64,000 nt of DNA, from assembly GCA_001627865.1 (NCBI GenBank), contig LUQO01000005.1:124001-188000 (forward strand), given 5' to 3'. The position numbers and the translations under genes are program-made. This DNA comes from SAR324 cluster bacterium REDSEA-S27_B3. Its GTDB lineage: Bacteria; SAR324; NAC60-12. Under the pieces are notes generated by a model, which did no database searches, had not been told where the DNA came from, and was given only the letters and a program-made list of their open reading frames with translations. Of this stretch, positions 34,485 to 43,711 are shown one piece after another; position 1 is the stretch's first letter, and every line of letters starts with the position of its first letter.

Positions 34485-36914
34485 ATGACAAAAGAAGAAC
34501 AAAAAATTCTCATCAATGTCGAGGATGATGAGACAAGAATCGCCTTTATCAATGGCTCATACCTCGAAAATTTAAACATAGAACAAACACATCGCACCCA
34601 AAAAGTCGGGAACATATATTGTGGAAAAGTAGTAAAAGTACAGCCCTCTTTTCAAGCCGCATTTATTGACTATGGTGAAGCTCGCCATGGTTTCCTTTCA
34701 CTGTCAGATATAAATTTCCAGGTCTATAAGCTGAGTCAGTCCGGGCGAGGAAGACCTACAATCACACATCTGCTGAAACCCGGACAAAAAGTACTTGTCC
34801 AAGTCATCAAAGATGAAATTGCTCACAAAGGTGCATCTTTAACCACAAATATCTCACTAGCCGGACGCTTCCTTGTTTTTATGCCGGATAGTGAAAGAGG
34901 GGGAGTCTCCAGAAAAATTGAAGATGAGGAGCAGCGTACCCGTCTTCGGCATTTACTGAAGGGACTTGGAGGTGAAGATGCGTCAGCAATAATCCGCACA
35001 GTGGGCGTTGACCGCTCACTGACTGAATTGAAACGGGACTTCACAGTTTTACGTCGTACCTGGAATGAAATAAAGAGTGAACACGAAGATCAGTCGGTTC
35101 CTGGTTTACTTTATCAGGAAGAAGACGCGATAGTGAGAATGATACGTGATTACTATCACGAAAATGTTTCTGAAGTAGTGATTGATGAACCTGTCGCATT
35201 TCAGCATGCCTTGGAATTTTTTCAAACTCACATGCCGCGGGAACAGAAAAAACTGCAGCTTTATCTAGGTGAGAAATCTCTGTTTGCCTCATACGGAATT
35301 GAAGAACAAATTGAAGTTTTGCACCAACACAAAGTTCCTCTTCCTTCAGGTGGTTCAATTGTAATTATGCAAACAGAAGCTCTTGTAGCAATTGATGTTA
35401 ATTCGGGCAGATCCGCACAAGAGAGAAATATCGAAAGCACTGCATACAGAACAAACATGGAGGCTGCGGAAGAGATTTCTAAGCAGTTACGTCTAAGAAA
35501 TCTGGGCGGATTGATAGTAGTGGATTTTATCGACATGGACAATTCAAAAAACCGTCTTGCTGTAGAACAGAAGATGGAAGAAGAACTTGCAGCAGATAAA
35601 TCAAAAATTTCTTTAGGCAGTATTTCAAAATTTGGACTGATGGAATTAAGTCGACAGCGTATTTCTGCCAGCTTGTCATTGAATTCAACGGTTTTAACTT
35701 TAGCAAATCGAATTTTGCGAAAAATTCATGATTCTGTAATTGAGCAGAAAGTGCTGCAAGTACACATACGCCTGCCGCTAAAATTAGCTACTCACTTACT
35801 AAACGTAAAAAGACAGCGATTAACTCAGATGGAATTAGATTATGGAGTGCGTATTTCCATTACTCCGGATTTACAACTTGACGCTGAGGAAATTCCGGAA
35901 ATGGAAGTAACAATCAAGGAACAAGACGGTGAAGAACAACGAACCTCTGTGCCTATTTCTGCTGCTGACATGCGTGATGAAAAACCTGCCAGAAAAAAAG
36001 GACGGAAGAAAAAAGAGGCGGCAAAAAGTGATACAAAAATCATCCAAACCGAAATTCCGGATGATACAAAAATTGAAGAACCTGTCAATGAAACAGAAGA
36101 AATTGATTTAAAGTCATCAACTAAAGCTAATGATAAAAAGTCCGATAAAGACGCCAAAGCCCGAAAAACAAGTCCGGATAAGAATTCCGATGACACAAAG
36201 AAAAAAGCGGATTCTGATGTACCGGAGAAAATAAATAAAACTAAAGAAAATATCAAAAAGAAAACAATTGAAGAAAAGCCTGCTGCCAAAGAGAATTCTG
36301 AAGGCGTTCTCTTTATGAGTGTGCATGAACCTTTGTCAAAACAAGATTCAAAGGACATTGAAAAATCAGAGAAGGACCAATCTTTTGAGAAAAACAGCAA
36401 ATCTGAAACTTCGATGTACAGCAGTGTTCACCTGGAGGATATTTCAAATTCTGAAAACAAAATAAAAAAAGTCTCTAATGAAACTAGCTTAATAGAAAAT
36501 GTTGCTGAAACCAATTTGTATAACAGTGTGCATTTATCAGACGAAGAGAAAGTAAAATCAAAAGCACCTGCCTCGAAGAAACCTGCAGCTAAGCGTGGTA
36601 AATCTGAAAAAACTGACATCAAAGCGGATAAAAAGTCCGTGAAAAAAACTCAAAGTAAATCAACTAAGAAAATTGCTGTTACAGCAGAAGCTGATCCAGA
36701 TAAAGCGAAGAAACAAGCAAAAGCTGTAAGAACAAAAGAGAAACCAAAAGCAAGTTCTGGAACAAAGTCAAAATCAACCCGAAGCAAAGTATCGGCACAA
36801 AAAAAAGAAGAGCAGAAATCAAGGAAACCGGTCTCCACTGGAAAAGATGGAATTACTGAGACAAATACAAAACAAGAATCAAAAACTCAGGATAAGAGAA
36901 AGAAATCGGAATAG
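34485..36914 (+). CDS. rne: Ribonuclease E/G family endoribonuclease with long disordered tail
   Basis: This is an 809-residue RNA-processing and decay enzyme. Residues 1-130 include the S1 domain (GNIYCGKVVKVQPSFQAAFIDYG). The magnesium-binding aspartates are Asp304 (VAIDVNSGR) and Asp347 (VVDFIDM), matching Asp303 and Asp346 of E. coli RNase E. After SRQRISAS (389-396) the zinc-link CPxC segment that joins subunits in RNase E is absent. From about residue 485 the protein is Lys/Glu/Ser-rich, low complexity and probably disordered, as in degradosome scaffolds. It carries three spaced motifs, FMSVH (610-614), YSSVH (645-649) and YNSVH (679-683). A structured mRNA leader precedes it, and selA follows by 77 bases. 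Confidence 0.9.
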   Translation: MTKEEQKILINVEDDETRIAFINGSYLENLNIEQTHRTQKVGNIYCGKVVKVQPSFQAAFIDYGEARHGFLSLSDINFQVYKLSQSGRGRPTITHLLKPGQKVLVQVIKDEIAHKGASLTTNISLAGRFLVFMPDSERGGVSRKIEDEEQRTRLRHLLKGLGGEDASAIIRTVGVDRSLTELKRDFTVLRRTWNEIKSEHEDQSVPGLLYQEEDAIVRMIRDYYHENVSEVVIDEPVAFQHALEFFQTHMPREQKKLQLYLGEKSLFASYGIEEQIEVLHQHKVPLPSGGSIVIMQTEALVAIDVNSGRSAQERNIESTAYRTNMEAAEEISKQLRLRNLGGLIVVDFIDMDNSKNRLAVEQKMEEELAADKSKISLGSISKFGLMELSRQRISASLSLNSTVLTLANRILRKIHDSVIEQKVLQVHIRLPLKLATHLLNVKRQRLTQMELDYGVRISITPDLQLDAEEIPEMEVTIKEQDGEEQRTSVPISAADMRDEKPARKKGRKKKEAAKSDTKIIQTEIPDDTKIEEPVNETEEIDLKSSTKANDKKSDKDAKARKTSPDKNSDDTKKKADSDVPEKINKTKENIKKKTIEEKPAAKENSEGVLFMSVHEPLSKQDSKDIEKSEKDQSFEKNSKSETSMYSSVHLEDISNSENKIKKVSNETSLIENVAETNLYNSVHLSDEEKVKSKAPASKKPAAKRGKSEKTDIKADKKSVKKTQSKSTKKIAVTAEADPDKAKKQAKAVRTKEKPKASSGTKSKSTRSKVSAQKKEEQKSRKPVSTGKDGITETNTKQESKTQDKRKKSE

Positions 36915-36991
36915 TGCTGAACATTTAATTGACCACCAGCCTGAAGGCCCTATATATTTCTGATTTGTAAACTACTGCTTAAATTAGTGTC

Positions 36992-38398
36992 ATGGGCAAA
37001 TCAATATCATACAAGAAGCTCCCTTCCATCACAGAATGTGACACATTCCTCAAGAATCAAAAACTCTCATACGGCAAAGCAGTCAGAGAACTGGTAAACA
37101 CAGTACTGGAACAGGTTCGGCTGGAAATTTCTAAAGATAAAACCGGAACTTTCGCAGTTAATAATGCAGAGATTATGGAACGTGTTGCGGAAGAAGTCCG
37201 TATTCATTCACAGATTCAGAAACGTGTTATTAATGCCACAGGAGTTGTTGTTCACACTAATTTGGGAAGAGCACCTCTGTCTAAAGACTTGATTCTAAAT
37301 GTTCTGCCAAAACTAAGTTCTTATTCAACACTGGAATTAGACCTGGAAACAGGGAAGCGTGGTTCCCGTGATTCTAAAGTAAGGACACTGTTGCGTACAC
37401 TTTCTGGTGCTGAAGACGCAATGGTAGTCAATAACAATGCCGCAGCAGTGTTTCTTATGCTCAAGGCCTTGACTGCAGATCAACCTGACGGAATTCTTCC
37501 TGAAGTAATTGTCTCAAGAGGAGAATTAGTAGAAATTGGTGGATCTTTCCGTATTCCAGACATTATGCGTGAAGCAGGCGTGAAACTGATAGAAGTGGGT
37601 ACTACAAATCGCTGCCGTCTTGCAGATTATGAACAGGCATTAACTAAAAATACTGCAGCACTTTTGAAAGTTCATCCCTCAAATTATAAGATCCTTGGTT
37701 TTACTGAATCAGTCAGCGTGGAAAAACTGACGAAACTGGCACATTCAAAAAGCATATTGTGCTTTCATGATTGGGGTAGCGGAAGTTTTTATCAGTTTCA
37801 GCAACCAGGATTAAGCGAGTACTCTACAGCTGAGCAGGAACTCTCAGCTGATCCGGATTTACTGGCATTCAGTGGAGACAAACTGCTTGGAGGTGTCCAG
37901 GCAGGAATACTGCTTGGAAAAGCAGAAAACATACAAAAACTGCGAAAACATGCTCTCTACCGTACTTTGCGTTTAGACAAAGTAACACTTACTTTGTTGG
38001 AATCCACGCTAGAAGCATATTTAGACATTCAAACATTACCTGATCATGTCCCTACTGTTTACCTGCTTGAACAGTCAAGAGAAGAAATACATGACAAAGT
38101 AAATGCTTTTTTGGTAAAAATCAGACCCGCTGAAAATACAAGCTGGAATCTTGAAATCCAGCAAACAGAATCAAGGACTGGAGGAGGAGCTTTACCAGAA
38201 TTAACATTAGATTCTGCGGCACTTGTTTTATCACATCCAAATTGGACTGTACTGGAATTACATAAATGGTTTCGGTCGCAGCCTGTACCAGTTATTACCC
38301 GTGTACATGAAGAACAAATCTGGTTAGATTTTCGCACAATCCTTCCACAAGACACTGATGAACTTCTGCAAGTCATCTCAAGATTGATTTCAGGCTGA
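36992..38398 (+). CDS. selA: L-seryl-tRNA(Sec) selenium transferase (selenocysteine synthase)
   Basis: This 468-residue PLP enzyme converts seryl-tRNA(Sec) to selenocysteinyl-tRNA using selenophosphate. Motifs are INATGVVVHTNLGRAPLS (about 80-97), the VNNNAAAVFL region and the PLP lysine Lys297 in FSGDKLLGGVQAG (E. coli SelA uses Lys295). The arginine-rich KHALYRTLRLDK stretch is conserved. Length is normal. Its presence shows that the organism makes selenoproteins, but selB, selC, selD and any selenoprotein gene are outside the window. Confidence 0.94.
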   Translation: MGKSISYKKLPSITECDTFLKNQKLSYGKAVRELVNTVLEQVRLEISKDKTGTFAVNNAEIMERVAEEVRIHSQIQKRVINATGVVVHTNLGRAPLSKDLILNVLPKLSSYSTLELDLETGKRGSRDSKVRTLLRTLSGAEDAMVVNNNAAAVFLMLKALTADQPDGILPEVIVSRGELVEIGGSFRIPDIMREAGVKLIEVGTTNRCRLADYEQALTKNTAALLKVHPSNYKILGFTESVSVEKLTKLAHSKSILCFHDWGSGSFYQFQQPGLSEYSTAEQELSADPDLLAFSGDKLLGGVQAGILLGKAENIQKLRKHALYRTLRLDKVTLTLLESTLEAYLDIQTLPDHVPTVYLLEQSREEIHDKVNAFLVKIRPAENTSWNLEIQQTESRTGGGALPELTLDSAALVLSHPNWTVLELHKWFRSQPVPVITRVHEEQIWLDFRTILPQDTDELLQVISRLISG

Positions 38399-38541
38399 TA
38401 ATTTACTTCCAGGCCTGATTTCCATCACATCATTTTTCTGGGTGATAATCTACTGGTGACTTATCTTCTAAAAGGTCTTTTTCTTGCTAGGTAGATTAGG
38501 CACCAAAATCTCACAAGAAAATAATCATCATAATTTAAAAA

Positions 38542-39861
38542 GTGTTTCTTAAATCCATTGAATTAGGGAATTCAAGCAGCAAGATTTTGCCGGCATTTTT
38601 TTGTAAAGCAATCTTACTGTGTCTAATCAGTGTAATCTATAGTGCTTTTGTATGGGCACAGTCTGGGATTTATCAGGAAAACACCCTCAAGTTAGAGCAG
38701 TCGCAACTCAGCGGTTTCAGTGATGATGAGCGTGTAAAAGTATTGCTGCTTAATCTCCTTCCTTCAGGAATGACTGAAACTGCCGCAGAAGAAATTGCAA
38801 AAGCTCTCCAACTTAATATCTACAACACTAACCACTTTTCAGTATTAGGTCCATCAGAATGGAACTTGCAGATCAAAGATAGTGATCCAACACTTGCTGA
38901 TTGCCATGATATTGCTTGTGGTGTGATGATTGGCAAATTGTTTCATGCAGACAAGGTATTGGTGGGTACTATTCATTCAGAAATAATGCTGAATGAAAGA
39001 GGTAAGGAGGAACCTAGTTTTATTTTGTCGTTAAGATTGGTAGATGCCAAAACTAACCTCACTGATTTCACTGATGAAGTACAATTTACTGATCTGCAAA
39101 TGCATGATGAATTGTTCAGGTTGGCGGCCAGGATTTCAGATAACACATTAATGTTGGGAAAAATTCTTGACAAAAAACATTCCGGAATTACTGTTAATTT
39201 AGGCAGAGCTCAAGGGATTAAAACCGGACATCGTTTGGTTATTTCACGTCATGTTTCTAAAAATGATTATGGAGAAAAAACACAGGAAAAAATGTTTCGC
39301 AACATTGCTTTGGCTGAAGTTATTCAAGTAAGTGACCTGTCTTCAGAAGCAGTTGTAATACAAAAGATTTCAGCTGTTTCAAAGGGGGATCAAATTCAGA
39401 CTTATATCGATATGGAGAAATTGAATCGCTTTGTTATGCAAACTCGAAAGGAGCTTGACACCCAAAAAAGAATAAAACCAAAAAAACGAGTTGTTCAATT
39501 AGGTCCGTCTGTAGCAAAAGAAACCAAGGATTATGTCACTTGGCTGAATCGTTTTAAGCACACCAAGGCTCAGCATGACCGCTGGATATACACTTCTGCT
39601 GGAGCAGGGGCGGCGACATTATTCTTTTTAAGCGGTATAATCAAGACAACTGGAATACTTAGTGTTTTGCCTTGGATAGCCGGTGCCGGAACGATTTATA
39701 GTGGTATACAATATTTCCATTTTCGTGATTTGCTCAATGAAATATCTACAGACGGCAGATCACAGGGTTTTATCACAAGTTCAATCCGCATAAAACCTCC
39801 TGAGCTCCAGTGGACTCCTCTTCAAAATGGAATTCAAATTGCGTGGACAAAACATTTCTGA
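38542..39861 (+). CDS. Secreted/envelope protein with TolB/CsgG-like and FlgT-C-like regions
   Basis: This 439-residue protein has an N-terminal signal peptide or anchor (hydrophobic core about 21-38, FVWAQ). Residues about 65-150 (VLLLNLLPSGMTETAAEEIAKAL, then CHDIACGVMIGKLFHADKVLVGTI) resemble the alpha/beta domain of TolB-N, CsgG and LpoB lipoproteins. Residues about 210-235 (KHSGITVNLGRAQGIKTGHRLVISR) resemble the FlgT C-terminal beta domain. Two hydrophobic segments lie at about 350-390. Start is a GTG at 38542. An outer-membrane or flagellar-basal-body accessory role is possible; the match is by pattern only. Confidence 0.5.
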   Translation: MFLKSIELGNSSSKILPAFFCKAILLCLISVIYSAFVWAQSGIYQENTLKLEQSQLSGFSDDERVKVLLLNLLPSGMTETAAEEIAKALQLNIYNTNHFSVLGPSEWNLQIKDSDPTLADCHDIACGVMIGKLFHADKVLVGTIHSEIMLNERGKEEPSFILSLRLVDAKTNLTDFTDEVQFTDLQMHDELFRLAARISDNTLMLGKILDKKHSGITVNLGRAQGIKTGHRLVISRHVSKNDYGEKTQEKMFRNIALAEVIQVSDLSSEAVVIQKISAVSKGDQIQTYIDMEKLNRFVMQTRKELDTQKRIKPKKRVVQLGPSVAKETKDYVTWLNRFKHTKAQHDRWIYTSAGAGAATLFFLSGIIKTTGILSVLPWIAGAGTIYSGIQYFHFRDLLNEISTDGRSQGFITSSIRIKPPELQWTPLQNGIQIAWTKHF

Positions 39862-40181
39862 GTTCGCAATTTCTCATCTATAATTTCTTTACATCGCAAT
39901 ATCTCCTACATTCCCTGCATCTTAACACCCCAATTACGTCTTCCGGATAAGAGGACTTCACTCTCTATATATAGCCAAAAAATCAACTTGAGTTTAAGGG
40001 TAAAAACTTGGACACTGTGATGCGTCTTAGTACGTTGCGCTGAAAGCAAGAAGCATCATTTTCATTTGATATAAATCAATTTCCCTTATTTAGCTGAACC
40101 ATAATAGCAGTGGGCTAGCAATAATTTTCAGAAGCCTGTTATATTAAGCTGAGAAATACTCCTCTTAACTGAATGTTATAA
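39862..40181. other. Intergenic region upstream of ptsP
   Basis: A stem-loop lies at 40019-40057 (GATGC-G-TCTT with AAGA-A-GCATC, one mismatch, 19-base loop, then ATTTTCATTT) and may terminate the previous transcript. A possible extended -10 promoter for ptsP is TG-T-TATATT at 40137-40145. No gene is seen. Confidence 0.4.
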
Positions 40182-42476
40182 ATGGCAGTATCTGAGTCAC
40201 AAGACCAGCTATATTTTGCACTTCAAACTTTTACTGAAGTCAACCGTATCATCACTTCTTCACACAATTCTGATGAAACACTGGCTCGGACGGCAAAAAT
40301 GATTGCAAAGCGAATTGATGTGGATGCCTGTTCTATCTATATATACGATTCGGACAAAGGAATTCTTATTCTAAAAGCAACACATGGTCTTGACCCCTCT
40401 ACCATTGAGACTGTGTACATGCGGCCTTCAGAAGGTCTTGTGGGATTAGTACTTGAGCGTTCTACTCCGGTACAGGAATCACAAATGCAGAAACATCCTC
40501 GTTTCAAAGCATTTCCACAAACAAAGGAAGATTCATTTTCTTCATTTCTAGGAGTCCCACTAATTGAACACCGCAGATCTTTTGGGGTACTTGTTGTTCA
40601 CACAACTGAACCACGTACTTTTTCTCCACTAGAAGTGCAATTGTTGAGCTCTATTGCAACTCAAATCTCCAGCCTTGTTTCAAAGGCTCTGCTTCTGAAG
40701 GAGTTGGATATCGCTACACAAGAACCGTCTTTTGACACCAAAAGTAAAGGAAACACTCTTCATTTTTCGGGTCAGCCTGTTGCTTATGGAGTTGCGGTTG
40801 GAAAAGCAGTGTTGCTTCAGCAGTCAGATGTTGAAGAACCTCAGAAAACCAGTTCCAGGACCTCAGAAAGTGAGATGTCTGATTTTGAGGCAGCAATGGA
40901 TCATACCATTTCTGATACATTGGAATTAATTGAAAAAGTAACAGATCGCGTTGGAACTGAAGAAGCCTCAATTTTTCACGCACACCTGATGTTTTTGGAG
41001 GATCATCATTTTCAGGAAAAGATTAAGACTAAAATTGAGTCAGGAAATACTGCGGCTTGGTCAATTTATCAGACAGTACATGAATATCTGGGAGCATTTG
41101 CTGAAATTAAAGATCCATATCTCAGTGAAAAAGGATCGGATTTAAAAGATGTTGGCTACCGCCTTTTGCATTATCTGGGACATGAGGTCCTTTCAGTTAC
41201 AAAAAAATCAGGCATTCTTATAATGCGTCAGCTTCTTCCCGGAGATATCGCCAGGATGGATACAACACGCATAAAGGGAATTATTTTATCGAAAGGAGGA
41301 GTAGTTTCACATGCGGCAATACTGGCTCGGTCACTGAGAATACCGGCAGTTTGCATTGATGACCACGAATTGGATCAGCTGAAAGATGGCGATCCCCTTG
41401 CTATTAACGGAGATTCCGGAGTCGCAGTGGCTTTTCCGGAAAAGGAGGTTCTGGAAGAATTTAAAAAATTGTTGGTTGAACAACAGAATTATTTTGAACA
41501 CCTTGAAGAATTTCGCGATGTTCCCTGCAAAACCAGTGATGGAACACGTATTAGCTTAATGGCAAATATTGCTCTGGGAAGTGATGAAATTCAGCTGCCT
41601 CGCTACGGGGCAGAAGGAGTGGGATTGTTCAGAACGGAAATATATTTTCTTTCATTGGATAGCTATCCGAACGTTGAAGAGCAAACACAGGTATATCGTG
41701 AATTGCTGGAAAATGTAGACAGTGATAAACCCGTAATTTTCCGCACACTGGACGTAGGCGCGGACAAAGCAGCACCTTACATGGGATTTCAGGAAGAAGA
41801 AAATCCTTTTCTTGGTTACCGTGCTGTTCGTCGTCAACTAAAACAAAAAACCGTACTAAAAGAACAGCTGCGCGCTTTGCTGTTCGCAACTGGTACAAGG
41901 CCAAATGTACGTTTATTGTTTCCAATGATAACAAACGTAAATGAGATCAGACAAGCCAAGGAATTGTTCAAGGAGTGCCGTTTGGAAGTTGAAGAATCCG
42001 GTGCCCCCACAGCAGAAATTGAAATAGGCATGATGTTTGAGGTGCCAAGTACTTTACTGATTTGTGAAAAATTTATGTCTGAAATTGACTTTTGTTCAAT
42101 AGGCAGTAATGACCTTACTCAATACGTACTTGCGGTAGATCGCAATAATCCTCACATTGCAGATCTATATGATCCTCTTCATCCCGCAGTACTACATTTG
42201 ATTGATAAACTCGTGAAAACAGCCCAGGAACACCAGAAACCGGTAGAGTTATGTGGAGAAATGGCTTCAGATCCTGATGGTTGTATTATTTTGGTTGGCT
42301 TGGGGATCAATACTCTCAGCATGAATGCTCCACTAATACCTGTTGTCAAAAGAAGGCTCTCTGATATTTCACTACCTGACGCAAAAAAGCTTGCTCAAAG
42401 AGCCCTTAAAGCAACATCTCCAATGGAGGTACGCAAAATGATTCGTGAAAGTTTGCCTGATTCTCATACTGTATAG
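40182..42476 (+). CDS. ptsP: PEP-protein phosphotransferase PtsP with GAF domain (nitrogen PTS enzyme I)
   Basis: This 764-residue protein has an N-terminal GAF sensor domain (about 1-170) fused to PTS enzyme I. It takes phosphate from phosphoenolpyruvate and passes it to NPr. The active histidine is His377 in GGVVSHAAILARS; the PEP-binding barrel includes GVGLFRTEIYFLS and GSNDLTQYVLAVDRNN. In E. coli the GAF domain senses glutamine, linking carbon and nitrogen state. NPr and EIIA-Ntr genes are not in this window. It is followed by holA after 6 bases. Confidence 0.93.
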   Translation: MAVSESQDQLYFALQTFTEVNRIITSSHNSDETLARTAKMIAKRIDVDACSIYIYDSDKGILILKATHGLDPSTIETVYMRPSEGLVGLVLERSTPVQESQMQKHPRFKAFPQTKEDSFSSFLGVPLIEHRRSFGVLVVHTTEPRTFSPLEVQLLSSIATQISSLVSKALLLKELDIATQEPSFDTKSKGNTLHFSGQPVAYGVAVGKAVLLQQSDVEEPQKTSSRTSESEMSDFEAAMDHTISDTLELIEKVTDRVGTEEASIFHAHLMFLEDHHFQEKIKTKIESGNTAAWSIYQTVHEYLGAFAEIKDPYLSEKGSDLKDVGYRLLHYLGHEVLSVTKKSGILIMRQLLPGDIARMDTTRIKGIILSKGGVVSHAAILARSLRIPAVCIDDHELDQLKDGDPLAINGDSGVAVAFPEKEVLEEFKKLLVEQQNYFEHLEEFRDVPCKTSDGTRISLMANIALGSDEIQLPRYGAEGVGLFRTEIYFLSLDSYPNVEEQTQVYRELLENVDSDKPVIFRTLDVGADKAAPYMGFQEEENPFLGYRAVRRQLKQKTVLKEQLRALLFATGTRPNVRLLFPMITNVNEIRQAKELFKECRLEVEESGAPTAEIEIGMMFEVPSTLLICEKFMSEIDFCSIGSNDLTQYVLAVDRNNPHIADLYDPLHPAVLHLIDKLVKTAQEHQKPVELCGEMASDPDGCIILVGLGINTLSMNAPLIPVVKRRLSDISLPDAKKLAQRALKATSPMEVRKMIRESLPDSHTV

Positions 42477-42482
42477 ATAGAT

Positions 42483-43547
42483 ATGATGACGAATGTAAAT
42501 GATCTTCAGAAAATATGTCTGATTCATGGTAACCAGCAGTTGTTAGTAGAAGAGACTGCGAATTCATTAGTTGAAGAGCGACTGGAGGGACGACAATACG
42601 AATGGAGTCTGGAACGTTTCAACGCTCATGAAATGCTGAAAACGTCCGGAGAATCTGCAAAAAACAATGTCGATGACTTGCTGATCAGCTGTGAAACGTT
42701 ACCGATGCTTACTGATCGCAAAGTTATCCGGATTGACAATTTTGAATTGATTAAGAAATCCGGGAAAAAAAGTGATAATAAAAACGAAAGACTTCTTTTT
42801 GAAACCATTGAAAATATAATAAATAATCCTCCGGAATGTTTATGGTTTGTTTTCACAAGTCCGGGAATGCGCGAACAGGATTTCAGCAAACCTCTCTATC
42901 AAAGCATCAAAAAGACAGGGCTGATAAAAAAATTTATAGCCTATGATAATGCTACACCCTTGAACTGGGTTATTCAGCGCGGCGAAAAAAAAGGACTCCC
43001 TCTTTCAGCCGATGTTGCACGTTTACTTATAGATATTGTCGGCAACGATCTTATGGACCTTGACCATGAGTTGGAAAAACTCAGCCTTTATTTGTCAGGA
43101 GCAACTATTACAGAAGATAAGATCAAAGAACACATTCGCGGCCATAAACATTTTTCTGTCTTCCGAATGACTGAAGCTTTGTCCCGGAAAGAACTACTTC
43201 CAGCGCTGGAAATTCTTGACCAGCAGCTTCAGGCAACTCCACGTGAGCATGTGAGACTTTTTGCACTTATTATCATGCAGTTCCGCAGACTGTTAATCAT
43301 TCATAGCATGCTGGATCAATTTTATAAAGAAGCAGAAATTATCAGCAAAATATCTCTTCCGGTATTCCTCAGCAAACAAGTATTGGCTCAGGCAAGAAAT
43401 TTCACCAGTGTAGAACTACAAAATATATACACTGAACTTGCTAAACTGGATTTGCGCATAAAGTTTCAAAGTTCTCTTGCACCACTTATTCTTCAAGACC
43501 TCTTTCAGAGAATTTGTTCCGGCCAGTTTCAAGGAAAAACCGTATAA
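42483..43547 (+). CDS. holA: DNA polymerase III delta subunit
   Basis: This 354-residue clamp-loader subunit has the N-terminal AAA+-like domain without ATPase motifs (LIHGNQQLLVEETANSL near residue 13). The central ECLWFVFTSPG and DLMDLDHELEKLSLYL stretches and the C-terminal SVFRMTEALSRKELLPALEILDQQL are diagnostic for HolA. It opens the beta sliding clamp during replication. Two adjacent ATG codons (42483 and 42486) are both possible starts. It lies 6 bases after ptsP. Confidence 0.9.
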   Translation: MMTNVNDLQKICLIHGNQQLLVEETANSLVEERLEGRQYEWSLERFNAHEMLKTSGESAKNNVDDLLISCETLPMLTDRKVIRIDNFELIKKSGKKSDNKNERLLFETIENIINNPPECLWFVFTSPGMREQDFSKPLYQSIKKTGLIKKFIAYDNATPLNWVIQRGEKKGLPLSADVARLLIDIVGNDLMDLDHELEKLSLYLSGATITEDKIKEHIRGHKHFSVFRMTEALSRKELLPALEILDQQLQATPREHVRLFALIIMQFRRLLIIHSMLDQFYKEAEIISKISLPVFLSKQVLAQARNFTSVELQNIYTELAKLDLRIKFQSSLAPLILQDLFQRICSGQFQGKTV

Positions 43548-43652
43548 TCTTTCCAAAAGTTGAGACAATTTTTCACAGCTGTCAGAGCTTTACGTAAGTT
43601 CTTGATTGTAACAAATGGACTTAGTCTTCTCTGAGAGATACAACTGAAAAAT

Positions 43653-43661
43653 TGTTATAAT
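43653..43661 (+). promoter_or_regulatory. Extended -10 promoter of the methylated-amine operon
   Basis: TGT directly before a perfect TATAAT (43656-43661) forms an extended -10 element about 50 bases before the first start codon of the operon. No good -35 box is present at 17 bases. Confidence 0.4.
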
Positions 43662-43711
43662 CAATAAATGCTTTTTGCTTGTCCGATTATTGACTGATTT
43701 GATGTTGAAAT

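Noticed and set aside
35840-36400. 186-codon minus-strand frame inside the RNase E gene
   Set aside because: It arises from the low-complexity Lys/Glu/Ser tail read backwards (Ser/Phe-rich) and has no recognisable domain.
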